64,000 nt of DNA. It comes from Infirmifilum sp. NZ (lineage in GTDB: Archaea; Thermoproteota; Thermoprotei; Thermofilales; Thermofilaceae). This document shows positions 32,619-40,181 of this stretch, piece by piece. Location: contig NZ_CP094288.1 of the NCBI RefSeq assembly GCF_022693705.1, forward strand, positions 1,566,429 through 1,630,428, in the 5' to 3' direction. The notes beneath the pieces are model-generated. The model saw only the letters and a program-made list of their open reading frames with translations. It was not told the DNA's origin and ran no database searches. Position 1 is the stretch's first letter. Every line of letters begins with the position of its first letter. The translations under genes were made by a program, and so were the position numbers.

Positions 32619-33653
32619 TCACTGCATCTTACGCGCTTTGAGAACATCCGCGACCTCAGGGTTCACCGGGAATCTAGGAGCCTCGCCATGTAGGACTCTG
32701 AGTATCTCCTCTGCCGCTGTGACCGCAAGCCTCACTCTGCACTCAACGGTGTTTGAAGCTATGTGAGGGGTCATTGTTAAGTTTACATCGTCGCCTAGCG
32801 TCAAGAGGGGGTCGTCGGGCGGGAGGGGTTCGCGCTCGAAAACATCGAGTCCCGCGCCGGCGATCCAGCCCTCCCTTAGGGCTTTGGCAAGGGCTTGCGT
32901 GTCGATGATGGCGCCGCGGGAGGTGTTGACGAGTATTGCTGTGGGCTTCATCATCCGCAGCTCTCTCTCGCCGATCATGTGGTATGTCTCCGGGGTTAGT
33001 GGCACGTGAAGTGTTACGAAGTCAGACTCCCTGAGCAGGTACTCTAAGTTGTGGAACTCGACGCCCAGCTCTCTCTCAGCGTTCTCTCTCCTCACCTTGT
33101 CGTAGTAAATCACCCTCATTCCAAAGCCTTTAGCTCTCCTCGCCACAGCCTGGCCGATTCTCCCAAGCCCGATGATCCCAAGGGTCTTTCCCCAAACGTC
33201 GAAGCCCATGAAGAGGAAAGGGTTCCTGGATACCCACTTCCCCGACTTAATGTACTGCGTAGCTGGGTGGACTTTCCTCGCAAGGCACAGCAGGTGAGCA
33301 AAAGCCATGTCAGCCACAGTCTCAGAGCTAACCGGGGCTATTGTAACCCAGATTCCACGCTGGGTCGCCGCTTGCACGTCAACGTTATCATAGCCTATGC
33401 CGTGCCTAGCTATCACCCTCAGCTTTCCCGCACTCTCGATAACTTTACTAGTGACGGGCTCCACGTTCAAGGAGACGAGAAGGCCGTCGGCCTCCCTAAC
33501 CGCCTCGATCAGTTCCTCCTCGGTTCTAGGGGGTTCACTGAAGACGAAGACTTCAGCCTCCCTCTGGAGCAACCTGATACCCTCCTCGCGGATAGGCGCC
33601 GTCACAACAACCCTGTACCTCCTCCCCATCCCATAGCCGCCGAAAGCACTCAC
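32619..33653 (-). CDS. D-2-hydroxyacid dehydrogenase (glyoxylate/phosphoglycerate dehydrogenase family)
   Basis: 344 residues; an ATG eight codons downstream (MGRRYRVVV) may be the better start. The substrate domain has GLLVSLNVEPVT and RHGIGYDNVDVQAA, the NAD domain KTLGIIGLGRIGQAVARRAK (GxGxxG), and the catalytic Arg, Glu and His are in NTSRGAIIDTQAL, GLDVFEREPLPPDDP and MTPHIASNT. It is an NAD-dependent oxidoreductase of 2-keto acids such as glyoxylate, hydroxypyruvate or 3-phosphohydroxypyruvate; the substrate cannot be fixed. It is a housekeeping gene between two toxin modules. Confidence 0.85.
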   Translation of the reverse strand: MSAFGGYGMGRRYRVVVTAPIREEGIRLLQREAEVFVFSEPPRTEEELIEAVREADGLLVSLNVEPVTSKVIESAGKLRVIARHGIGYDNVDVQAATQRGIWVTIAPVSSETVADMAFAHLLCLARKVHPATQYIKSGKWVSRNPFLFMGFDVWGKTLGIIGLGRIGQAVARRAKGFGMRVIYYDKVRRENAERELGVEFHNLEYLLRESDFVTLHVPLTPETYHMIGERELRMMKPTAILVNTSRGAIIDTQALAKALREGWIAGAGLDVFEREPLPPDDPLLTLGDDVNLTMTPHIASNTVECRVRLAVTAAEEILRVLHGEAPRFPVNPEVADVLKARKMQ

Positions 33654-33846
33654 AACGGTGAACTCTATAAGCTTGACACCTAACCCGTAAGCTTGTTCCT
33701 TAAGGCAAGCCTCATCAGTGCATGCAGCCCCCTTACGCTTTTAAAAAGCCATCAAATCACCTCGTCGTTTTAAGGTACGCTCGGCTACTAGTTGAAAGCT
33801 CCAGGTCACCGAGAGTGCGGGAAAATCATTTCAAGGAGGTTACCTT

Positions 33847-34284
33847 TTATGCTCGAACAGCTCTGTGTATCTTCGCCTTAATGTCCCCGATTTCCTGCTG
33901 GGACTTGAACCTCAGCCTAGCCGCAAGAGCAGGGACTCTTTCGATTAAGACTACGCCTCCCAGCGCTCTAACACGGAATTGGGGTGGGGCGTAATCCACT
34001 ACTCTCACGTCCACTGGTATGCCTACGAGGCGCGAAAGGCTTTCTGAGAGCTCGTCCTCGTACTCCTCCACTCTAGCGTACGGCACAGTGTACCCTGTGA
34101 AAACAGCAACGTCTATGTCGCGGAACAGCTGGTTTTTCACGAAGCCTCCATAAACCGTGGCCGCGAGCACATCTCCTCTCGTCCGTAGCGTCTCGCGCAG
34201 CAGGTCGATTAGCTGAGCTCTTTCACCGGGTTCCAGCATGTGGAACTCGAACTTTCTCCTATCTTCAAGGATCCTTAGCGACAA
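33847..34284 (-). CDS. MntA-like nucleotidyltransferase
   Basis: 145 residues with a TTG start inside the end of the HEPN gene. AATVYGGFVKNQLFRDIDVA has the nucleotidyltransferase motif with GG in place of GS, followed by DxD. The C-terminus IPVDVRVVDYAPPQFRVRAL is typical for MntA antitoxins. It should modify or neutralise the HEPN toxin upstream, whose active site is out of frame (next entry). The MNT gene itself reads through intact. Confidence 0.75.
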   Translation of the reverse strand: MSLRILEDRRKFEFHMLEPGERAQLIDLLRETLRTRGDVLAATVYGGFVKNQLFRDIDVAVFTGYTVPYARVEEYEDELSESLSRLVGIPVDVRVVDYAPPQFRVRALGGVVLIERVPALAARLRFKSQQEIGDIKAKIHRAVRA

Positions 34285-34700
34285 ACTCCGACACCTCCCT
34301 TATAAACATCTCGACGACATCTGCTCCTCCACTTTTAGCTGCTGTATATATTTTCGCGTCGTCTATACTCCAGTATCTGTGCACTACCCATGTTGCGCAG
34401 CGAAGCCAAAGAGGCCATTCCCTCTGCAGTCCTAAAGCTAATCACCCCCCTTTCAGCTAACTTAAGGAAAACCTCTCTGTAGCTCCCGGCCCCCTCGCCG
34501 AAGCACTGCTTAAGTATTGCTACACCCAAATCCGCAGCGGACTCGACCACAAGCACCACCGAGTACCTCATTGCAAACCTTAAGCTCCTGCTGCGCATGA
34601 ACTCGTCTAAACTCAAAGCTGTAATCTTCCCGATTTCTTCGAGTCCCTCCCTTAGCTCTTGCACAACACTTTGAAAATACTCCTTGTCAACTCGAGCCAT
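34265..34700 (-). pseudogene. HepT-like HEPN toxin, frameshifted inside its RNase motif
   Basis: The frame from 34700 gives a normal HEPN N-terminus (VVQELREGLEEIGKITALSL, RYSVVLVVESAADLGVAILK) up to SLASLRNM, then nonsense to a stop at 34335. If one G of the GGG at 34388-34390 is removed the frame continues as RNMVVHRYWSIDDAKIYTAA and ends SEFVAKDP at 34265. RNMVVHRY is the RX4HxY catalytic motif, so the extra base destroys exactly the active site. The antitoxin remains intact. Either an inactivated toxin or a slippery site that switches it. Confidence 0.7.
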
Positions 34701-34818
34701 GTTTCTTCAGAGCCCCTATGTACTTGTCTCCGCCCTTTATTTAAACCTCGACTCTAGCTCAAACCTAGGCACCTTGGGGTTCATCAGGCTCCGCCACTCT
34801 CCCGCGTTCCTTCGCATA

Positions 34819-35070
34819 TCAGCTTATCATCTCAACCTGCCTCTCCGATTCATCTCTTTGGATATAAGATGAAACTCTAGCATATCCGGCTATCTTCCGC
34901 TCCTCGGGAAGACTCATTATGCATTTAGTCTCTGGGACTCCACGTTTACCGTCATACTGTTCTAACACAGTGTACCTTACTCTCCTTGTCCCGTTTCTGC
35001 AAATCCTTAGATAAACGCCAACTATCTCAGTAGCTTCCTTCATTGCATATAGCTTTCCAACTTCGCTCAT
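34819..35070 (-). pseudogene. Truncated IS607-type serine recombinase (OrfA) remnant
   Basis: 83 residues from the ATG at 35070. The N-terminus resembles a MerR-like helix-turn-helix and the C-terminal IAGYARVSSYIQRDESERQV is the start of a serine-recombinase catalytic domain with the nucleophilic serine in RVSS. It stops after about 20 residues of that domain instead of about 130. No OrfB or element end is visible next to it. It shows that IS607-like elements have been active in this zone. Confidence 0.6.
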
Positions 35071-35134
35071 TAAGTTCTATCTATTGCCCATTCGCTAGGC
35101 GAAATGCAAAAAATAAAGGGTTGCGGGAGGCATA

Positions 35135-38100
35135 TTGGGAATAATGTTGAGGAGTCCGCGTGTTCTTTTAGCGCTCCTAGTGGCTGTTACTCTCTTCATC
35201 TCCAATTATTCTACCGCTGGAGACGCCTACACTGTGCGCTTCTGGATCGCCCCCTCCTACATCGGAGCCTCGATAAGCTTTGCCGGGAGCACTTACACGA
35301 GTGGATCCAGCGCCAGCTTTCCTGCAGGAACGTACCCTGTTAGCGCCAACGTGCCGAGCGGCTACATATTTCTCGCTTGGGTGACGCGGGCCATGGTGGG
35401 GCTGGGCGGCGGCGTGAAAGTAACGGGGATGAGGTCCCAGTCGACCACCGCGACTGTGTACGGGAGCGACGACCTGGTGGCCGTGATCGTGTGGCCGGTT
35501 AGGCTCAGGGGTAGGGTCACCGCGTACAACACGAAGCCCTTCGCGGTGGGCCCCACGGGTAGGATCGCCTTCCAGGTTAAGGTGGACGAGGTGCTCCAGG
35601 ACGTCAGCGGCCGCTTCTCGGCGGGCGACACCGTGGAGGTCTGGGTCAAGACAGGTAGCAGCTACGCGTCCGCGGTGGGCGTGGGGGACTACGTGGAGGT
35701 GTACGGGTACGGGTACGACGTAGACCTATCGTGGGTTCCCCTCAGCCCCAGGAGGGGTGTGCTCGTCGAGAACGCCGACCACTACGTCAACGTGCTGGAG
35801 AAGGCGCCCCCATCCACCGCCCCTAGCCCCAGCCAGCCCGCAACCCCCCACGTTGGTGTCAGGTTCGCCACCGGGGAGCCGGCCGTAGGGGTAGAGGTCT
35901 ATGTCAACGGCGAGCTGAGGGGCTACACGGACTCTCAGGGTACGCTGCAGGTGAGCGTGAGCAGTAACTCGGTGGCTTACTCCAAGACCGTGGTCTACGC
36001 GGCCGGCGCTGTGATAAACTACGAGGGCTCCTGCTCGCTGAGCCCCGGGGGCTCCTGCACGATCACCCTGGTGCCGCGCGAGGGCTGCATAATACCTCTC
36101 ACGAGACGCGAGGTCAACGCCACGGCCGTTGAAGGCGGGATTGCGGCAGTCCAGCTCAGCTGGGTCTTCGCGAAGTGCTCGCCCAACTCCCAGGTGCTCG
36201 TGGCCGCCTACGACGCGAACGGGAGCAGGGTCTCCGTCCTCTGGGACGGCGGGGACGCAGGCTACACGCACTCCCTGATAACGAGGACCCTCAACATAAC
36301 ACGGCCCGGGACCTACATCGTGAAAGCCGTCTACGCCTTCCCGCCCTCTGCCCCAGGGGAGGGCATAATCTGGGTTATCACCGCGAGTTTTCTACCCAGG
36401 GAGGGGGGCAGAGTTTCCCTCCGGACCGAGCCCCCAGGCGTAGGCTACGTGGCTATAGGAAACGAGAGCCTGAGGGACGGCAGCTCCATCGTACTCCGGA
36501 AGGGCAGGTACCCGCTGTACGCCTCGGCACCCGATGGCTTTGTCTTCTACCGGTGGCGCGTGAGCGGGAACGCGACCGTGAGCGAAGCCTCAGCCGCGAA
36601 CACCACGCTGAACCTTGCGGGCGATGCCGAGATCACGGCGGTGTTCGCGTGGCCCCTCAGGCTCCGCGGCAGGGTGACGCAGCTGAGCCTCAATGATAGC
36701 GGCTTCACGATGCGGCTCACCGTCGAGGAGGTTTTCACGGATCCAAGCGGGCTCGCCGGGAAGGGCGACACCGTTGAAGCAGTTGCTCTCAACCTATCGC
36801 TAGTGAGGGTGGAGGGCTACGGCGGCGCAGGGGACATCAGTGTCGGCGACGCTGTCGAAGTCGCGGGGACCGGCCTGTGGAGCGTCAAGCCGCCCGGCTA
36901 CATGGTGGTGCTTGGGCCTGGTAGCCTGCTCAGTAAGGTGTCGCTGCGCCCCGCCGTTAGCATCAGCGTGGGCCTGCTTCAGCCGCCGTTGCTCGCGGCA
37001 TCGCCCTTGGGTTTTGTCCCGGTAGGCCAGGAGGCCTACAAGGGTGGAGGGGCTGTGCTGCTGCCAGCCGGCAGCCCGACGGTCATCGGGGTCAGGGTGC
37101 TCGTCAACGGGTCAGCAGGTGCGGTCGGTTGCAGCTCCCTCAAGTTCTCCGTGTTCAACGAGACGTTGAAGCCCATCAAGTGCGAGCTCGAGCCCGGCGG
37201 AGGGCTGACCGCTTACTTGAACGTCACGGCGTACGTGGGCAACTACACACTGAGGGCCATAGCCGACGTGAACGGGACTGAGGTGGCGAGCGACAACGCC
37301 GTGGCCGTGATAGGCTACGTCCCCGTGGCGAGGAGCGGGAGAGCCTTCAGCGTAGTGAGGGATGCTTACCGCTTCGCAAGCTGGACTCAGGGAGGGGGCG
37401 ACGCTAAAGCCTACCTCGAAGCCGCGCTTAGAGCCTGCCCTGTAAACTCCACCCTGTTTAAGTCCCTGATGAGCTACCTCCTCGCCGGCCCCGACTACAG
37501 CCTCGGAGTGGCATCCACACTCGCCGGCCTGTTCACGGGAAGCCTGAAGGTGCCCCAGGAAGCCTACATCCTCTCAAAAGCCCAGGTGGAGCAGCTGGTC
37601 GTCGAGCACCAGTTCAAAGCCACGATAAAAAACCTGGCCGCCGTCGCGGGAAGCCGCGCGAGCACCCCTCCGGCCTCGCTCTTCGAGGAGGTGAAGCGCA
37701 GGGTGGACGCCGGGACGCCGCCCATCATGCTTGTCGGTGGGCACGCGCTTCTGGTTATAGGTTACTACGACGCTCCCGCTGCCAGGCTACTCGTGGCCTA
37801 CGACCCCGGCAAACCTAACTCGACGCTGGTGATCGAGCTCTCCGGCGGGGCTTTCAGGGTGCCCGGGCTCGGCTCCCTGTACAGCGGCGTCCAACTGGTG
37901 GAGCCCGCCCTTGGCGAGGACCTGTGCGCTCTGCTCGGCCAGGCGAGAGAAGGCGTTGTAGAGATCCTGAGGCGAAGCGTAATGGTAGGCTTCAGCAACG
38001 TGGGCAGGCTCGAGGCCTCGGGCGCTGGGGGCGTCATCATCGTGGAGGCAGGTGCCGTGCTGCAGAACAGCATAAACGGGTCTGCGGTGCTCTCATCCCA

Positions 38101-38509
38101 GTCGACCGGCGCCCTTCTCCTCCCAGCCGACGGCAACTACACGCTGAAGGTTGCGCCCGCCGGGCCGGGAGCGAGGCTCGTGGTGGCGAGCGTTGCCGGT
38201 GAGAGGATCATCGTCGCGAACTACACGCTAACCGGTAGCGGCGCGCTGACGCTCTCCAAAGCAAGTCTCGGTGCAGCCCTAGTCCTCTCCTCGAGCGGTG
38301 CAGGAGCATCAGGGGGTCTCGTGAAGCCCACCGTGGAGCTCTATACGACGCGCGGCGACAGGGTCCCAGCCGGCACAATCGAGGAAGGTCTACCCGATTT
38401 TTACATCATCCTCGCGCCTCTCGGCCTCGCGGCTGCAGTGATACTCTCACTCAAGCTGGTCCTCTACGTAAAGGTGCGGAGGTCCCTAAAAAGCTCGGGG
38501 CCTAAGTGA
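35135..38509 (+). CDS. Large secreted or surface-anchored modular protein with C39-like domain
   Basis: 1124 residues. It has an N-terminal signal peptide (VLLALLVAVTLFISNYSTAG) and a C-terminal membrane helix with basic tail (LAPLGLAAAVILSLKLVLYV), so it is exported and anchored. Two similar modules follow each other: a PEGA-like domain (ASFPAGTYPVSANVPSGYIF; IVLRKGRYPLYASAPDGFVF) and a small beta-barrel starting WPVRLRGRVT or WPLRLRGRVT. The C-terminal third has PIMLVGGHALLVIGYYD and LVAYDPGKPNSTLVIEL, the His and Asp pattern of papain-like C39 peptidases; the cysteine is not evident. Many Asn-x-Ser/Thr sites suggest glycosylation. Role unknown, perhaps in protein or peptide uptake. Confidence 0.6.
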   Translation: MGIMLRSPRVLLALLVAVTLFISNYSTAGDAYTVRFWIAPSYIGASISFAGSTYTSGSSASFPAGTYPVSANVPSGYIFLAWVTRAMVGLGGGVKVTGMRSQSTTATVYGSDDLVAVIVWPVRLRGRVTAYNTKPFAVGPTGRIAFQVKVDEVLQDVSGRFSAGDTVEVWVKTGSSYASAVGVGDYVEVYGYGYDVDLSWVPLSPRRGVLVENADHYVNVLEKAPPSTAPSPSQPATPHVGVRFATGEPAVGVEVYVNGELRGYTDSQGTLQVSVSSNSVAYSKTVVYAAGAVINYEGSCSLSPGGSCTITLVPREGCIIPLTRREVNATAVEGGIAAVQLSWVFAKCSPNSQVLVAAYDANGSRVSVLWDGGDAGYTHSLITRTLNITRPGTYIVKAVYAFPPSAPGEGIIWVITASFLPREGGRVSLRTEPPGVGYVAIGNESLRDGSSIVLRKGRYPLYASAPDGFVFYRWRVSGNATVSEASAANTTLNLAGDAEITAVFAWPLRLRGRVTQLSLNDSGFTMRLTVEEVFTDPSGLAGKGDTVEAVALNLSLVRVEGYGGAGDISVGDAVEVAGTGLWSVKPPGYMVVLGPGSLLSKVSLRPAVSISVGLLQPPLLAASPLGFVPVGQEAYKGGGAVLLPAGSPTVIGVRVLVNGSAGAVGCSSLKFSVFNETLKPIKCELEPGGGLTAYLNVTAYVGNYTLRAIADVNGTEVASDNAVAVIGYVPVARSGRAFSVVRDAYRFASWTQGGGDAKAYLEAALRACPVNSTLFKSLMSYLLAGPDYSLGVASTLAGLFTGSLKVPQEAYILSKAQVEQLVVEHQFKATIKNLAAVAGSRASTPPASLFEEVKRRVDAGTPPIMLVGGHALLVIGYYDAPAARLLVAYDPGKPNSTLVIELSGGAFRVPGLGSLYSGVQLVEPALGEDLCALLGQAREGVVEILRRSVMVGFSNVGRLEASGAGGVIIVEAGAVLQNSINGSAVLSSQSTGALLLPADGNYTLKVAPAGPGARLVVASVAGERIIVANYTLTGSGALTLSKASLGAALVLSSSGAGASGGLVKPTVELYTTRGDRVPAGTIEEGLPDFYIILAPLGLAAAVILSLKLVLYVKVRRSLKSSGPK

Positions 38510-38602
38510 CGTCTTTTACCTCAGCTCAGGCTACCTGCGCACGATTGAGGCGGTCGCGTAGGTCGAAGAGACGTCTCTACCTTTCAGGTCTCGACGATAA
38601 AT

Positions 38603-38634
38603 ACCCCTAGGGGTCTAAGCCCAACGTAGGGCTT
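38603..38634. terminator. Tandem short hairpins between convergent genes
   Basis: ACCCCTAGGGGT (38603-38614) is a perfect 12-bp palindrome and AAGCCC-AACGTA-GGGCTT (38617-38634) a 6-bp stem. They lie between two convergent genes and could aid transcription termination. No T-run follows directly, so this is only suggestive. Confidence 0.3.
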
Positions 38635-38712
38635 GAAAAGGAATTACCCTTAAAGGAGTAGCTCGCTGGCACTCGACTCCCTGAACGCTCGGACATGAGC
38701 TTCTACGCGTCG

Positions 38713-39768
38713 CTAAGCCTTAAGGAACGTTCTAACAGCGTGGCGCAGGACCGGATCAGGGACCCTGTAGCCCTCCGCTGTTTTCTCGAGTAGCCCCATG
38801 TCGGTGAGGTTCTTGATTATGCCGCTGAGCGTGTTCCTGGGAACCCTCCCTACGCGCGACTCGACGTACCTCAGGATCTCAGACCACGAAGCCGGATCCC
38901 TCTCGGCGGTGATCTTCAGGACAGCCTCGTACCTGGGCCTCGCCACACCGTAGATCTGGAGAGCGTGGCTCAGCTCCTCGTAAGCTAGCCTAGCGGCCAT
39001 CTCGAGCACAGAGCGCAGGTCTCTGACCCCCAGCCTCGAGTAGGAGTAGCCGAAGTAGGTCAGCCAACCGATAACACCGTCGAACAGGTCCAGCGCCTCC
39101 TCCACCATGTCGGCGGGCGGCTCTAGGCCCTCCTGCTCGAAGCCCCTCAGCAGGAACTCGCGCGCTGGCCCCCTGCCCAGAGGCCTCAGCCTCACAGTGT
39201 AGAACGGCCTCCCGAACAGCGGGGCTGACGGGTTTTCGACGCGGAGGAACCGGTACATCATTCCTATCTGGGACCCAGAGACAACAACCTTAACGTCCGC
39301 GTGGTCGTAGAGGTGCGCTAAAAGCGAGTCGAACCTGTACCTCGACCTGCGTAGCTCCTGAACCTCATCGAGGACCAGAACCCTCCCTTCTAGCCTCTCG
39401 AGAACGCTGACGAGCGTGCTGAAGTCCCTGCGCCTGAACCTGACCCCGAAGCCGCCCACCTCTACCCCCTCGATGGTCTCCGCTAGCGACCTGAACCAGC
39501 TCCTGCGGCTGAGCTCCCTCTCGAGTAGGGAGATGACGTCGTGGATGGACAGCATCCCCGAGGGTAGGAGCCTGCAGTCGAAGAACACGTACTCTGCCTT
39601 CATCTCGTTCAGAGCGGTTAGGATCAGGGAGGTCTTGCCGTACCTCCTTAAGCCCGCCACGGCGACAAGCTTCGAATACTTGAGCCCGCGCCTGAACTCC
39701 TCGAGCTGCTCCTCGTAGTCGAAGAAGTCAGTTCTTCTGGTTTTAGGCTCGGGGTCGAAGTAGCCCAA
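38713..39768 (-). CDS. Archaeal ATPase-family protein (ATPase_2, STAND-like NTPase)
   Basis: 351 residues from a TTG preceded by GGGGGGT. FFDYEEQLEEFRRGLKYSKL and VAVAGLRRYGKTSLILTALN (Walker A GLRRYGKTS), then RVLVLDEVQELRRSRYRFDS (Walker B), and VVVSGSQIGMMYRFLR (sensor 1) belong to the archaeal ATPase family of COG1672. The C-terminal part is a winged helix (RNTLSGIIKNLTDMGLLEKT). These P-loop proteins are numerous in hyperthermophilic archaea and of unknown role. Confidence 0.8.
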   Translation of the reverse strand: MGYFDPEPKTRRTDFFDYEEQLEEFRRGLKYSKLVAVAGLRRYGKTSLILTALNEMKAEYVFFDCRLLPSGMLSIHDVISLLERELSRRSWFRSLAETIEGVEVGGFGVRFRRRDFSTLVSVLERLEGRVLVLDEVQELRRSRYRFDSLLAHLYDHADVKVVVSGSQIGMMYRFLRVENPSAPLFGRPFYTVRLRPLGRGPAREFLLRGFEQEGLEPPADMVEEALDLFDGVIGWLTYFGYSYSRLGVRDLRSVLEMAARLAYEELSHALQIYGVARPRYEAVLKITAERDPASWSEILRYVESRVGRVPRNTLSGIIKNLTDMGLLEKTAEGYRVPDPVLRHAVRTFLKA

Positions 39769-39771
39769 AGT

Positions 39772-39800
39772 TACCCCCCTAACCTGTATACCCCCCTAAC
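39772..39800 (-). promoter_or_regulatory. Duplicated GTTAGGGGGGTA box in front of the ATPase gene
   Basis: TACCCCCCTAAC occurs twice on the plus strand (39772-39783 and 39789-39800), 17 bases apart. On the coding strand the copy nearer the gene is an SD-like G-run 4-6 bases from the TTG start. The second copy could be an operator half or a duplicated ribosome site. Confidence 0.45.
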
Positions 39801-39904
39801 TAATAACCATTTCCCCTAGCGGAATCTGCAACTGTGCAGAGAAGAATTATTTGTGCTTTTTGTGGATAAGGTATTTATGGTGAGAACTTTTCCTGTGTAT
39901 TCTG

Positions 39905-40180
39905 ATGGTTCGCGAGGTAAAGCTAAAGATAGTTAACAAGAGCGGTCTTCACGCTAGGCCGGCGGCCGTGTTTGTCCAGACCGCCAAGAGCTTCTCCTCG
40001 AAAATCGTTGTGAGGAAGGGGGGCAGGTCCGCCGACTCGAAGAACATCCTCCAGCTTCTTTCCCTCGGGGTGGACATGGGGGACGAGATCGAGATCGTCG
40101 CCGACGGCCCTGACGAGGATAAAGCGATCGAGCAACTCACCAAGCTACTGCTGGAGGTCCTGCCCGAGCAGGACAAGTAG
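39905..40180 (+). CDS. ptsH: PTS phosphocarrier protein HPr
   Basis: 91 residues. GLHARPAAVFVQTAKSF contains the phosphorylated histidine (GLHARPA), and GGRSADSKNILQLLSLGVDM is the second helix. In HPr of Gram-positive bacteria the regulatory Ser46 follows the lysine here; in this protein that residue is Asn, so phosphorylation by HPr kinase should be impossible. HPr takes phosphate from EI and passes it to the EIIA proteins. A TATA-like GTATTTATGG lies about 28 bases upstream. It faces the EI gene head-on, with 1 base between the stops. Confidence 0.95.
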   Translation: MVREVKLKIVNKSGLHARPAAVFVQTAKSFSSKIVVRKGGRSADSKNILQLLSLGVDMGDEIEIVADGPDEDKAIEQLTKLLLEVLPEQDK

Positions 40181-40181
40181 G

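Noticed and set aside
33051..33683. 210-codon open frame on the plus strand
   Set aside because: Antisense of the hydroxyacid dehydrogenase, which has clear catalytic motifs.
36175..36696. 173-codon open frame overlapping the surface protein gene
   Set aside because: Arg/Gly-rich alternative frame inside a well-supported 1124-residue gene.
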